Assembly (NCBI GenBank): GCA_034190875.2
Contig: CM067349.1
Location: 35,277,587 to 35,341,586 of the forward strand
Direction of reading: 5' to 3'
DNA: 64,000 nt
Origin: Urechis unicinctus
Lineage: Eukaryota; Annelida; Polychaeta; Xenopneusta; Urechidae
The notes below the pieces were generated by a model that was not told the DNA's origin, made no database searches, and was given only the letters and a program-made list of their open reading frames with translations. The number at the start of each line of letters is the position of its first letter. The stretch's first letter is position 1. Positions 13,014 to 23,925 of this stretch are shown one piece after another. The translations under genes and the position numbers were made by a program.

Positions 13014-13030
13014 CTCTATATATATATATA

Positions 13031-13062
<32 letters not shown>
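12599..13062. repeat. Palindromic TA/GATA/GAGA microsatellite
   Basis: The left half (to about 12835) is rich in AGATAT and GAGATA units; the right half is rich in ATATCT and CTATAT units. The array is therefore close to its own reverse complement around an axis near 12840, and could fold into a very long hairpin or cruciform. Arrays like this are often collapsed or misjoined in assembly. Confidence 0.93.
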
Positions 13063-13065
<3 letters not shown>

Positions 13066-13344
13066 TCTGAATAGATGATGCAAAACGTGCCGTCTTGAAA
13101 TATTTGCTTTTCCAGTGGCCAGTTATTAATGCGTAAATGCTAGGTAATTCTCTCTCAAATCGATTCAGCTGTCCAGTAAATTACCACAATCTCCATTGGT
13201 ACACACGAAATCATTTCTAGAAATGGGGTTGAAAGGGAAGGTGTGTAGCAAACCATTCTCAAGCATGGTAACTCAACGATATCCATTCCACATTTTCGTC
13301 GCTAAATATGACATGACATCTTTGAGAATAACCAACTGAACGGA

Positions 13345-13412
13345 TTTCCGTTGCTTAGTGGTTAACTGTGGCGCCGTTCGACCGCAACATGTAAATTTGG
13401 TTCAATGTGTGA
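13345..13412 (+). other. tRNA-like (SINE head?) sequence
   Basis: TTGCTTAGTGGTTAA at 13351 resembles an RNA polymerase III A box, and GGTTCAATGTG at 13399 resembles a decayed B box. The spacing of 48 bases is tRNA-like. I cannot fold a full cloverleaf, so a functional tRNA is unlikely. A tRNA-derived SINE head is the favoured reading. Confidence 0.3.
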
Positions 13413-13487
13413 GAACGTGACTGCGTACCTCTTTACTCGAATGATCACATTAATTGACGGATGCATCTTTGAAAGGATATACACCCG

Positions 13488-13640
13488 ACCCGGTAGCTCA
13501 ATAGTATCGCGATGGGTAACGGATTGGTTCCAACTTGGCGCTGGTACTTAAAGAAAGTTGCCCAAGTGTCGCCATCATCCACATCCATCACCTCCACGAA
13601 AACACCTCGTTGTTTGATATTACGGATAACCACAATATTA
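13488..13640 (+). mobile_element. Possible second tRNA-derived SINE fragment
   Basis: TAGCTCAATAG (13494) looks like an A box and GGTTCCAACTT (13526) like a decayed B box; the 32-base spacing is shorter than in a tRNA. Moderately GC-rich sequence follows to about 13640, unlike its surroundings. The same DNA on the minus strand is an open frame (13445-13633) with VEVMDVDDGDTWATFFKYQR, which reads surprisingly like protein. The two readings compete. Confidence 0.28.
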
Positions 13641-14502
13641 CCATAACCTAACCAACTTTACACGAACAAATATTGTTTTAGCTTAGCATCCTAGCTATTG
13701 TTTTCATTATGGATTTCATTCAGTAGACGAGATTGTGCGTGCATAATTGCACAAATAGCTTATGACGAAGCATGGAATAGTTAGCAACAGTCAATTAGTC
13801 ACAAGTGTTCGTCGTTATGCTTGCCCTTAAAACCAAATGCGCATTCTAATATTATTTGCTCTAGATTTGTCTCGCCATACAAATGCACTGGTTCAAGAGT
13901 AGTAATGTGACAAAATGACGGGCACTTCTAAATTGATTTGCGGGTATTCTTTTGAAATTTCTTATAATCGCGACTGACATAAGCCGCAAATATCAAAACA
14001 GTGGAAGATTAAAAAGCCATGATAATAAGGCCAAGATGGCGTTGGAACGCCGTTGGTAAAGAAAATATTGGACGGGTAAAATCGTGATCACATGTTACTA
14101 TTAACTCCACTTTAATGCTTTGAAAATTTAAGAATGCGATTTTAAGAAATATGACGCAAAGGACTTTATTTAAATTTTATGCCTGCGGCCGTTTTGTCAA
14201 TAGGCCTAATGGTATGCAGATAGTCTGATATGGAGTGCACTCATAGCCAATAACTCGTCATAGTCGTCACTAAAGAGACAATAACCGAATTAGGCTCTCT
14301 ACGACCTACAAACGATGATCGTTCCCATTGATACCTTAAGTGTACGGATTTGTACATGGTTTTTTTATGAATAAATTGACATGCATACTGAAATTAACTA
14401 GGCTTGGCGAAAAACCACTTCCAGCACCATACCCGCAAAAATACTTTAATGTTCCGTTATGCCATATTTGGCGGCTTTAAAAAAAGATCAGATTTTTCTA
14501 TG

Positions 14503-14742
14503 CTAAGATATAAACACACGTAACAGTGTCAGTGTGCTTACTGTCAGGGCGCCGGAGTAGAGTACGGCATATCCAAAGGACATAAATGAGACAAATATCT
14601 GTATTATTGATTCACCCAATAATTCAATATAATCGAACGTTGCCCAATACCACTGAAGAGAGAGCTGTTTACTATCTACGCCCGAGCGCCATATCAGAGC
14701 CGAGTAGGATTTAGTCTTACTGACTGTACGATATTGTGACAC
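14503..14742 (-). pseudogene. 79-codon frame with a hydrophobic C-terminal half
   Basis: The second half contains GESIIQIFVSFMSFGYAVLY and then a Leu/Thr/Val-rich stretch, enough for one or two membrane segments. It starts head to head with the plus frame at 14736, their first codons overlapping by a few bases. It lies in the copy-1-only segment, so there is no comparative test. Chance is not excluded. Confidence 0.22.
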
Positions 14743-14930
14743 AAGGCAATTTGTATGACTCTGAAGACGAAATTTTGTTTCCGCTAATAATCGCAGATGC
14801 CGAAAGCGTTATCCGTCCCTTCTCATGCACCCATAATTGCAAAGTGCATTCCATTAACTGGGTGGGTACGGTTCCAGTTGGCCCTCTACCGAAGCAAATT
14901 ATGTTTCTGCAGCTATATATTAATGTTTAG
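14736..14930 (+). pseudogene. 64-codon frame divergent from 14742
   Basis: Opens MTQGNLYDSEDEILFPLIIA, acidic at the start, then a region with two Cys and two His around residues 30-39, then a Pro/Gly-rich stretch (GTVPVGPLPK). The composition is protein-like, but no family is recognised and no copy exists for comparison. Confidence 0.2.
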
Positions 14931-15437
14931 AGAAAACTTAATAACGTTATTTATTACTTGTTGCCACAACCAGCTAGAAGAACGCGACTCAAGAAGAAGA
15001 GCTGTCCATCACAAATGACGCACCTACCAGTCTCGTTCTGTCGGAATCCCTGATTCTGTATTGCTTCAGTATTACGGACATTCGATGATGCCTTCTAACT
15101 CGAAGATTATTTGACGGAGCACATTAATGTTATAGCTGTACCAAGATGAACCCAAGGCTGGGGCAGTGTGATTAACGAGTGTCACTGATGCGAAACACGA
15201 TTAAATCATAACAGGCGTAGATACAGCTTCATGATGTGACGGTGAATACTTTGTATAGGGAAATATGTACGTCAGGCAAACAGATGCTCTTTAAAATGGG
15301 AGTGGCAGGAATGTTGGGGACAAACGGCTTACCGAGTGTAAAAGATAATCATTAAACGAGTAAGGAGTTATCTAGGTAATAGGGTTGTTGTGCGAGATGT
15401 TTGATAAAAAATATATATTATCCTCGAAATCCTATCC

Positions 15438-15707
15438 TCAATGAGCCGCCTGGCTGAAATCCGCAAATAAGTTTTTCAACCTTGATGTGGCGTTTGATAT
15501 AGTAGTATCTACCAAACTATTGCCATAATCCAAAAATACGTAGTTATCTACCGGGGTTGGCGCCATGTAAATGCCTGCACACGATTTCCATATCTGCCGG
15601 AAAATGTTTCTTAATTCTTGGCTAGCGTTGAGCGAGACATAGTGTGCTACCAGGTTATTAAGCATAACGATTTTAATCCGCCAAATTGAATATTTATAAC
15701 GCTGCAT
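15438..15707 (-). pseudogene. 89-codon minus frame, copy 1, with diverged partner
   Basis: Contains PTPVDNYVFLDYG, LVDTTISNATSRLKN and LFADFSQ. The partner frame in copy 2 (50403-50651) shares PVDN and an acidic/Gly pattern, but only about 65-70% of bases match here. The DNA alignment runs on to about 16350/51100. No recognised family; decayed in at least one copy. Confidence 0.33.
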
Positions 15708-16125
15708 ATTAACTGAAGTCAGTGGAAAGTGGTTTCAGACAACTAAATGATCGTCAGCACATGCACTTACTTCGTGGGGTGGAATTATCATTATCATTTA
15801 TGTATTGCACACGTCATATTTCATACCCATACTCTTACATATTATAGAAAAAGACATAAAAGAATGCATAATTGACCCAATATTATAAAAGTCACGAGCG
15901 GCACACTCACAGAATTTGAATGCCTGCAAATAAGTTAGAATGCTTGCGAATCAGCTAGTGTGATTATGTGCAGTCAAATGATATTCTAAAATGGACTTTG
16001 GTTAATGACACAAAAGAAATGAGCAGGAAAATCATATGATTCCGTGAAGTGTCTGATTTCAACATGAACGCGGTGGCTAATACATTCAACGAAAAAGATC
16101 CCCGGCAAAATGGCCCAGTCTCACA

Positions 16126-16461
16126 TTGCCGGAGAAGTTCCATACGAGGTTTGCAATTGGAAAGTTTGCATTAAATGAGGTCTGGCGGATTGAAAAGATG
16201 TTTCAGTTGATTGAAACGCTTGGAATGTCAAAAAAAGGGGATGACTATTGCCGTGGATATGTTGATCTATTTAATTCAGCCGACTCCTGTCAAAAAAAAG
16301 GCGCTGTCAACAACGCGGGGTTGTTGCCAATATTAAGTAATTTGAACGCTTTTGTTATATTGCTTACGGCAGAATCCTCATTCAATGAGCACGTCAAACA
16401 CCCTCAGTATATTAACGCTCGAGTTGTTTTTAGTAGACCAATCATCTTAGAATCGTATTGA
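16126..16461 (+). pseudogene. 111-codon frame at the right end of copy 1
   Basis: The longest non-repeat frame in the window. It starts MPEKFHTRFAIGKFALNEVW and includes MFQLIETLGMSKKGDDYC and GLLPILSNLNAFVILLTAE. The middle aligns with copy 2 DNA near 50990-51095, where the frame is broken. Mixed helical composition. About 111 codons is still within the chance range for this composition, so coding ancestry rests on the weak alignment. No domain recognised. Confidence 0.33.
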
Positions 16462-18240
16462 TTGATAGTGACGTTACTCACAATGATATCGTATAGCCTG
16501 CACATTGTCTCACATCTTAGCTGGCTAATGAACATCCAATATGAATCACTGTGTCCGACGTAAAGTGATCCGGGCATTCAAGACGCAGTTATGCTTTTTA
16601 GTTCGACTGAGTTATACTAAATAGACCATTCAATGTATTGAGCCGCTTATTTGACCAATGTAACCTACACCCTGCAATCCGTCCTCTGCGATGATCTGCA
16701 CACCTACCATATTTATCTCCTCCTCAAATTGTTTGATCAGATATTTAAAATTGCTTCTTTTGCTGATGCGTTATTTCTTTGATTTATTTAATGGATTTCG
16801 TAATCACACCTTTCAACAAATAATGTTGGCTGTATTTAACCCTATGGCACGAAATAGATTATTCAAAGTGGAACTTACATTGCACATTGCATAGAATATC
16901 AAGCAATGTCGAATATATTCAAATGTATGCTGAACTGACATCGCAAAATTTATTTAATTGTATTTTTGTGTGATTTTGAGTGACTTCAAGTTTGTTTATC
17001 TCATCCGTGTTTGTCAGATAAACGAGCAATCCTCAAATTGAGCTCTCGTTCGTTCAGCATTGTGGGTAAAATGCAAATGCGTTCATAATTGCCCTTGATA
17101 CTTTCACCCAAGAGGGCTATGGCACATGGCCTACAAACTATGTCCATCCAGTTATAGCTTCATTAACGTATGAATACATGTATGTACTCCATCATTGCCT
17201 CAGTGCACCCTAGCGATATTCCATCTTATAACACCATAGAATATCTTTCTGAGATTGGCTTTCACAAATTATATTTCACCATCGACTTGAACAACACAGT
17301 TTACCATTATGTATATATATAATCTGAATCGTATTGTGAATATTAGAACATTAAGCAAATATATGAATTTGTTAATACCCCAATGAATGCAATAAGTTAT
17401 TGGAATAATTTGCAAGTTAGTTAATTACTGGTACGATACGGAGAAGTGCTCGAACATCAGTTGACTGTCAAGTACGATCAGCATGATCAAATACACTGGT
17501 TGTTGTGAAACTTTAAAATATTATTCTAATACGTACAAAGATATTTAGTTTCTGCTTGAAATGCATCTTGTGTTTTTACTGGATCCTCAAGAGAGGCAGA
17601 AGGTGATAATTTGTATCACTTATATAGCAATTTGCATGCAGATAACTGTGCTGTCAATTTTATGTTGACTCTTACTGTTAGCTGTAATAAAAATTCACCC
17701 AGCCATTGTATATTGCAGTGTGACTGGGGTGGAATACGTGTTCAATAAGAAAGATTTGTAGCAGAACATAACGATTGATAATTGATAAGTTGAACATGTA
17801 CGCCATTTCATTTTTAGACTTCAACTCCTTTCTACGGCATTTGTGCAGTTGTAAACGTCGATCCTGTTTTCATTGATGAAATATAACAGTATTGCAACAT
17901 GACCATCCAATATTCTTCCGAACAGCAGTAAAAACCATTAGAAATACAAAATACATTACGCCGCATTCTCAGACAGTTTCTAAAGGCAGCGCGCTCCAAT
18001 TTAAGCTAATTCAATTTTAATAAAGCCATAGACGAAAACATCTGCTGTATGTGACATTGCATAAGTGTTATATGAGTATACGTCAGTAAGTTAGCTAAAG
18101 GATACATTAATGTTAAAGATACAATCGCAAATGACGTTTGGCCAAAGCAAAAATGCACCAAAGTAGCACGATGCCTGACCGCAAAATGACCAAAGCAGCC
18201 GTCAGTATGGGACACATAGACGAACATAAAAACAATCAAC
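16462..18240. other. No assignable feature
   Basis: AT-rich DNA without a partner elsewhere in the window that I could find. Short frames on both strands (for example 16691-16894 +, 18006-18239 -) are hydrophobic and unsupported. There is a short TA run near 17312. Confidence 0.5.
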
Positions 18241-18256
18241 TACAGCGTGTAATTTT

Positions 18257-18457
18257 TTGATTAGGATAGGCCGATTGGTATTTTGTTCGCTTGAAAAAGT
18301 GACCATATTTTTTTCTAACTATTTCGCTCCCTCTTCAAGGTATGTACGCCTTCCGTTTCTTGCTCCCGCCATCTCTTCGGGTAGTAGCAGCACCTCGCCG
18401 GGCGATATCGAGAGGGGTGAAGCGGTTTTCATCGATTCCACAGAGAATAGGCTGTAG
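18257..18457 (+). pseudogene. 66-codon frame with a GC-richer second half
   Basis: The second half reads RYVRLPFLAPAISS, then a Ser-rich linker and GDIERGEAVFIDSTENRL before the stop. The DNA from about 18340 to 18450 is visibly richer in G and C than its surroundings, as coding DNA often is. It may be a remnant of a real protein C-terminus. No family recognised and no copy for comparison. Confidence 0.27.
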
Positions 18458-18931
18458 TTATCCAGCCGTCATTTTGTGACATTTTGGCATAGCTATTTTC
18501 AGCGCGACTTGAGACTAGATTGATGACATGGAGTGTTTGGCAAACCCCATCAGCGAGGCACACATAAAATCAGGATCACTCAGGAAATGAAGTTACTACC
18601 CGCTTGTATAATAGCTTTAAGATCATATACATCGACTGATTAATATACAATAACACCAACGTTTGTTCTCCTGTTGGTTGAATTCATTTACATTAGGTTC
18701 AGTCACCTGCAAGATTCTTTAAGTGATAGTATTAACATCCACTGCGGATGTCTGCGCTCGAGACAGTATGGCCTTTAAACAGATATATTGCATCATTGAT
18801 TGCAGCAGATATTTGCTAATATTTTTTGTTTGTAAGATTAAGACTGCATGGGTAGTGCTGCAACCATTTATGCTTTAAATTCGAAATCGCATATTAAGTG
18901 TCTTAGTACACGAAAATCGACCATCACTTTG

Positions 18932-18984
18932 GAGAGCAAACGTGGCTGCAGCCATCAACACACTGTTGAGCCACGTTTGCTCTC
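18932..18984. repeat. Perfect 16-bp inverted repeat (hairpin)
   Basis: GAGAGCAAACGTGGCT at 18932-18947 is exactly complementary to AGCCACGTTTGCTCTC at 18969-18984, with a 21-base loop. A perfect GC-balanced stem this long is unlikely by chance in AT-rich DNA. It could be an RNA hairpin, a transposon end or a binding site. The overlapping short frames on both strands (18875-19102 -, 18942-19253 +) are weakened by this explanation. Confidence 0.9.
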
Positions 18985-19253
18985 TAAGGCAATGCCATCT
19001 GGAGCTTCCATGGGCTGTATGTGACTTATGGTCTTCGTGTGGCAGCAAAACGAGAAAGAGATTCCATGGGCTATGTTCAGTGATTTTCCTCTTCAATGAC
19101 ATGCATCAACAGGAGGCTCAAGCGCATGGTGTTTTTTGTGCACTCAGTCACTTGAATAAAGGATATAATATATTGTACATTGACAATTGGAAGGGTACTG
19201 ATATATTGGCAATTATACGAAGGTTAAGTAGTTGTACTTGTATAATGGCATAA

Positions 19254-20086
19254 CATTGATAAACGAGTCAAATAATCGGTTGGCAACGCGCCCAAAAACA
19301 GGAGAGAATATTTGATCAATTAACATTGTAGTGAACAGCATTTCATTGCAGGCCATATATTACTGCAATCAATACGATAGATAAATGACGTTTTTGTGCG
19401 ACTAGTTTATGAGTCATTGTATCATTATATGAAAAAGTTCTTTTATGTTCGTTAATGAATAAATATGTTCGTGAATACATACGGGCCAGGGAAAGCTTTA
19501 TGTCCCGCTGACGCACTTTCTAGTGTGTCTGTCACCATGTTGCGCTTAGATTGATGCATACAGCGTCCAGTTTGCTGAGTACGTTAATGGATGCTATGGA
19601 TTTGATGTCAGTTTTTGTTCATGATGGTGCCAAAACCCATATAAAAAGGTATGATAAAACCTTCGATTTTCCTTGTTATCTGCTTTATATGGTAGCAATG
19701 TATCACCATGTATCATATTTACAAGTGCACTTGAGTTAAATCTATAGTCTTTATAACGACCCCTAAATAGAATAAAAGATCTTTATAACTTCCATATATG
19801 AACTTGTGAATTAGCCGCAGTTTTATGAACACCGTTAGCATTTATCTCTTAATGAGCAAGTTTTATGCACTCAGCTAATTGGTTCATTCCATGAAGCAAA
19901 ACGTCCTAATCCTATTTGAGGAGATGTGTTTTGTGTTACACAATTTTTTTGCTTTCATCCGTTAAGCATTGTATTCCGTTTGAGCTGGCTACCGTTGACA
20001 TTACTTTAGTTGTGTCACTGTCAACGCCAGATGCTTGAATGATTCAATTCAAAGATGATTTTTAATGAATGTGATTATCTCACTCG
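19254..20086. other. No assignable feature
   Basis: AT-rich DNA. One short plus frame (19551-19739) has a protein-like patch (HDGAKTHIKRYDKTFDF) but no support from a second copy. Confidence 0.5.
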
Positions 20087-20125
20087 CACAGAAGAATAAC
20101 ACAGAAGAATAACACAGAAGAATAA
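20087..20125. repeat. Three perfect 13-bp tandem units
   Basis: CACAGAAGAATAA repeated three times without mismatch. Perfect identity in otherwise diverged DNA suggests recent slippage. Confidence 0.95.
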
Positions 20126-20279
20126 CCGAATTCCGTCGAGGTAAGTGAGACGCTTAAAAAGTTGTTGATAATAATGAATCGTCATTATTGCGAGTCAAAA
20201 TGATATTAGTAATGACATACGGCATAGCCATTGGTCCTAAGTTTCAATAATACATGTTCCACGGCATATTCCGAGCATT

Positions 20280-20468
20280 ATGACGATATTGTTAACCATG
20301 AGCATGACTATTATACAGTGTTTAAACTTTAAAACTCGATTCATCAATAAAATTGAGATACAAGTCGGCGAGACAATCACAGCAAATCCCAGACACAATT
20401 ACGCAAGCTTAGATAAAGAACAATACAATTATGCGATGAATGCACGTAGGTTATTCCACTCATGTTAA
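20280..20468 (+). pseudogene. 62-codon frame of protein-like composition
   Basis: The second half reads FINKIEIQVGETITANPRHN and then YASLDKEQYNYAMNARRL, with balanced charges and few low-complexity residues. It starts ATG but no regulatory signal is seen. No family and no paralogous copy. It is possibly a fragment of the same kind of decayed gene-dense material as the duplication. Confidence 0.22.
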
Positions 20469-20644
20469 AGTGGATTTCTGACAGGATGTTGAGATTTAGG
20501 CAGTACTAAGTCCATAGATTAAGAATCATACGAGACGTATCGACATAGTGTGTTGTTTTAATAAAATTCAATCCTGCAGAATATAAATACTGGTGCCGTA
20601 GAGAAATTAAACTGTAACGTGGCAAATCGATTATGAATATTTAT

Positions 20645-20875
20645 CTAACAATATTGAAAATCCACCTCACTATAATATTCCCGTGCAGATCCATTTGCAA
20701 TCTGCCTAGTTTTCTCGGAAACGTCAGCTTGTCCTAAGCGACCAGCCTGTTGCTGAAGAATTACCTGCATCACTTTGTCGACAACAAGTTGCAGCGTTTT
20801 TAACGTAAATTTTCCGATACAAATGGTGTGGGTTACAGAGAAAAAATGACTGATTATACTCGTGTCTTTATCCAT
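20645..20875 (-). pseudogene. 76-codon minus frame of protein-like composition
   Basis: Opens MDKDTSIISHFFS, continues with a helix-like FTLKTLQLVVDKVMQVILQQ and a charged tail including GQADVSEKTRQIANGSA. The Gln/Lys/Glu pattern could suit a coiled helix. No family recognised and no copy for comparison. Confidence 0.25.
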
Positions 20876-23337
20876 GTATGTATTTGACAGCCAATCATTT
20901 GCAAGTGGGATGACCTTTTCTCAAAACGCTTTTGAATTCAATCAACTGTGCTAGCGCCCTGTGCTCAAGTGAGCCTTTCGGTCAGAACCCTGTCGCCATT
21001 ATGGGGCTTGAGAGCCTAACGAACAAGAGCTTCATAAATCACCTTAACAAAGTTATGTGATACATTCAGTTTACATTCTCTCTTTTGTTTTCGTTTCTTC
21101 TTGCTGCGAATAGCTTATCATCTTACTCAAGCCATCAGCAGCTACCATGGCATCCAAATACGAACCACCCTCCGCCATCATTTGCATGAACCAGACACAC
21201 AGCTGGCAGTGTATATGTGATATTTACTCGTAATAGATAGTAGGCCAGAGGCCACTCCAATCGTGGTTTGGTAGTGCAATAGTCAATCATCGTCAGAGGT
21301 GATGAAGCAAGTACGGACCCGCTTATTGCATCATACTAATGTGCTATAAACTGAGCGACGTTAAAATTGGCGGTAAATGTATTTGGATAAGATAGCGGGT
21401 TGCTTAATGTATATGGGGCGTTTTGTAGGCGTCATTGCACGGTGGATAACGAGCTGTCACCAATACCACTTATTCTTTGACTAGTATTACGCTGAATCTG
21501 TAGAAAAATTCGCCAAACGCCGATCAAGAGAAAGATCGCGAAACTTCTTCTGAAATAAGTGCTTCTTGATATTGCCACTCTGCTTGTTAGCACCATGACC
21601 TATTGTCTAAATTATATTTGACTTTTTAAATCTAGAGACAAACACGGTTAATTAATATATTGTCTTAAAGCTATAAGCAGAAGCCTAAGCCTACTGATTT
21701 TGACGTAGACGGACAAATATAACTTTAGATGACCACAGGCTAGTGCGCACTGGCTTTCGCATACGGTTGCATTTTACCTTCATAGATATAATGTCTGCCG
21801 AGTGATATCTTGCGAATGAACATCTAGACAGGACAACCATAATTATATTTTCTCTACCATGGGTCAGGAAGAAAATATCATAATAGGTTGACATTGAACA
21901 CAGAACACAGAATCACAACTCGCATGTAACGCTAACAAGAAGGTACAGATATAGGTCACATCACGTTATTATTTATTGTTTGGATTAAAGCATCCTCCAC
22001 AAATACATACACCACATAAGACATGCAGAGCGTCTATCGTCATACACCGGACAGTAGATACATGTTATTTTCGTTCCTTATCATTTTACGATATAACTGA
22101 GAGAAGATTGATTTTATTCCTTACAGGTTAAAACCCTAGCAGATTTTATAGGCCATGACCATACTCTGATGTCATTTTATTACTCCATTGCCTTATGGAA
22201 ACGTTAACAGCAATGTTATGTGTTAGAAGTTTGATACCCATGAACACATACAAGACACTTTTCACTCGATATGATAACGCCGCAGAAAGCTAGAATTGAC
22301 AGCGACTCATTATGGCTTTCCGGAGTGGATACATGGTCCAATTTATTTTATACTGCTTGCTTTGATTGCATAAAGGACAGGTCTTCGGGGCTGAACTAAG
22401 CAGTGCATGTCAACATCTCTTATGTTTGATCATCATCTCATGCTGGGTTTTTCGTGTACAGTCATATCAAGCGAGATTGGTTATCGTAATGATAAGTACG
22501 TCATTTATGATAATCATTTATGATAATCGATTTCACAGAAGTGAAACAGATGGAAAATCAGATACTTATATATTTATATTTGTGTCAGCACGGCGGTTGG
22601 GTGTTATGCACCAATAGTATGTACAAAACAATGGCAATTCTATCAAGTCTCAACAGCATCCGATCCAAAGCGAGCTAGCAAATTCTGAAAGATACTTGCC
22701 GCATGTGATTTATACCTCCGTCTATAGCCTTGCGCTGTTTTATCTAAGACGCCAAACACAGAATTAAAAAAATGTATCTGAAATTGCAGCACATTATACA
22801 TGAAGGATATTCTTCTGTCTCGCAGCTGTTGCATGTGCCATGCGACATAACTTTGAAAAGCTTTTCATTTATCTTGTTTTGCATATATATATGCTTAGAG
22901 CTCGCCCACGCTCCAGGCGAAGGATGTTTTGTAAATAAATAAACTTTTCCCTCGGCAACAATTTTGCACAATAAACTAACTTGACTGTGGAAATGTTGGC
23001 GCCTTTCTTTATAAGATGTACAAGTAGGCTTCTTGTTTTGCTTATTACCATGCTACCTTTGATATTGTGGCAACATGAATCATCTATGCCGATATCTTGT
23101 CCTGTAAACACATTCTGTTTTTGTTAGCCTTACCGTATGGAATGAACATAACCCAAATGAGTTTTAAAAAGATTTGCAATATGTTTCGCTGTATGGCTGC
23201 GCTCTTATCTATTATAGTTTTACGTGCGTATGCGTAGTACTTATGCTTGCAACTATACACAGACCGCAGCAAATATGGAATATTACTCGAGCAATAGATA
23301 TTTGACATTAGTACAGTTGTGGTCTGCATAACATGGT
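20876..23337. other. No assignable gene; one 13-bp tandem pair
   Basis: AT-rich DNA with many short frames on both strands and nothing I can support. TCATTTATGATAA occurs twice in tandem at 22501-22526. Confidence 0.5.
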
Positions 23338-23544
23338 GTGAGATTTTCGTCGAAAAGATATAAACACACCAACGGAATATCGTATGATAAGTCCGATTGT
23401 AAAAATATTCCCGACTTTGCGGTTGAGGGACGTATTGCGATTGTATGTGTGTCGTATCTTATAAAAGCTACTTTAATTTTTTTTAAAACCGATACGTGTG
23501 ATCGTTTTTTGAATAAGTTGGATAATGCAAGATTATGTTGTTAA
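23338..23544 (+). pseudogene. 68-codon frame just left of the assembly gap
   Basis: Includes SYDKSDCKNIPDFAVEGRIA and a Val/Leu/Ile-rich middle, then Lys/Asp/Leu. It ends about 50 bases before the gap, so its surroundings are uncertain. No family recognised. Confidence 0.2.
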
Positions 23545-23593
23545 CAATGGCAAATATTTTCTGTTTACAAGGGAGGAATATTACAAAACAAAT

Positions 23594-23693
23594 NNNNNNN
23601 NNNNNNNNNNNNNNNNNNNNNNNNNNNNNNNNNNNNNNNNNNNNNNNNNNNNNNNNNNNNNNNNNNNNNNNNNNNNNNNNNNNNNNNNNNNNN
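23594..23693. other. Assembly gap of exactly 100 N
   Basis: One hundred N bases, the usual placeholder for a gap of unknown length. Sequence style differs on the two sides: fossil-like on the left, ordinary host-like on the right. Frames crossing the gap are artefacts. Confidence 0.99.
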
Positions 23694-23765
23694 GACAAAA
23701 ATGACCGAAACAATGAATATTATCTGTATTGGTTGTGTGTGAGTTTGGGTCATCAGTCGGTTTAA

Positions 23766-23891
23766 GTAGAAGATTTTTATCAGAGGTTCTGTTTACCCAG
23801 GAAGACTGTTAAGCTCCACCTGGTCCTAATTGATGGTCCTGCAGTTATGATGTATGCACCTGTGTACAGTGTCAAATTGATGTACACTTAA
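23766..23891 (+). CDS. Possible last coding exon of a host gene
   Basis: After the stop at 23763-23765 a frame of about 41 codons runs to a stop at 23889-23891. It includes CLPRKTVKLHLVLIDGPAVM and ends VKLMYT. A plausible acceptor (TTTTTATCAG) ends at about 23786. About 1.2 kb of non-coding sequence follows, then AATAAA at 25072, which would suit a 3' untranslated region. The upstream exons would lie in or beyond the gap. This is a weak call: the frame is short and no family is recognised. Confidence 0.25.
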   Translation, partial: VEDFYQRFCLPRKTVKLHLVLIDGPAVMMYAPVYSVKLMYT

Positions 23892-23925
23892 TCTGCTCTG
23901 TATTTATCTGCAATTCATATCAACT

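Larger units (their letters stand above)
11850..15420. other. Segment present in copy 1 with no clear partner in copy 2
   Basis: Homology between the duplication copies breaks near 11850/50418 and resumes near 15480/50570. Copy 1 has about 3.6 kb between these points; copy 2 has about 150 bases. The segment includes a palindromic TA/GA array, two tRNA-like boxes and a few short frames. I cannot tell whether it was inserted in copy 1 or lost from copy 2. Confidence 0.7.
411..16350 (+). repeat. Large direct duplication, copy 1 (orientation is nominal)
   Basis: From the shared CTTATTGTGATGG at 411 onward, this segment aligns collinearly with copy 2 at 38804. Anchors with their partners include 1649/40043, 4439/43013, 8463/47131, 10603/49060, 11467/49937 and 15540/50630. 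By eye, identity is about 98% over the first 2.5 kb, about 96% near 4.3 kb, about 93% near 8.5 kb, about 88% near 10.2 kb and about 65-70% near 15.5-16.3 kb. The stretch 11850-15420 has no clear partner in copy 2. Open frames on both strands recur in the two copies (listed separately), but none is long. I read it as a decayed, formerly gene-dense element of unknown family. It is broken, with many breaks. The right end is approximate because similarity fades. Confidence 0.93.

Noticed and set aside
13345-13545. Functional tRNA genes
   Set aside because: Box-like motifs are present, but I cannot fold an acceptor stem and full cloverleaf.
22869-23329. Cluster of overlapping minus frames near 22.6-23.3 kb
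   Set aside because: Frames of 63-81 codons are expected by chance in this composition; no copy elsewhere in the window supports them.
23483-23765. Frames crossing the N gap
   Set aside because: The middle is unknown bases, so continuity cannot be claimed.
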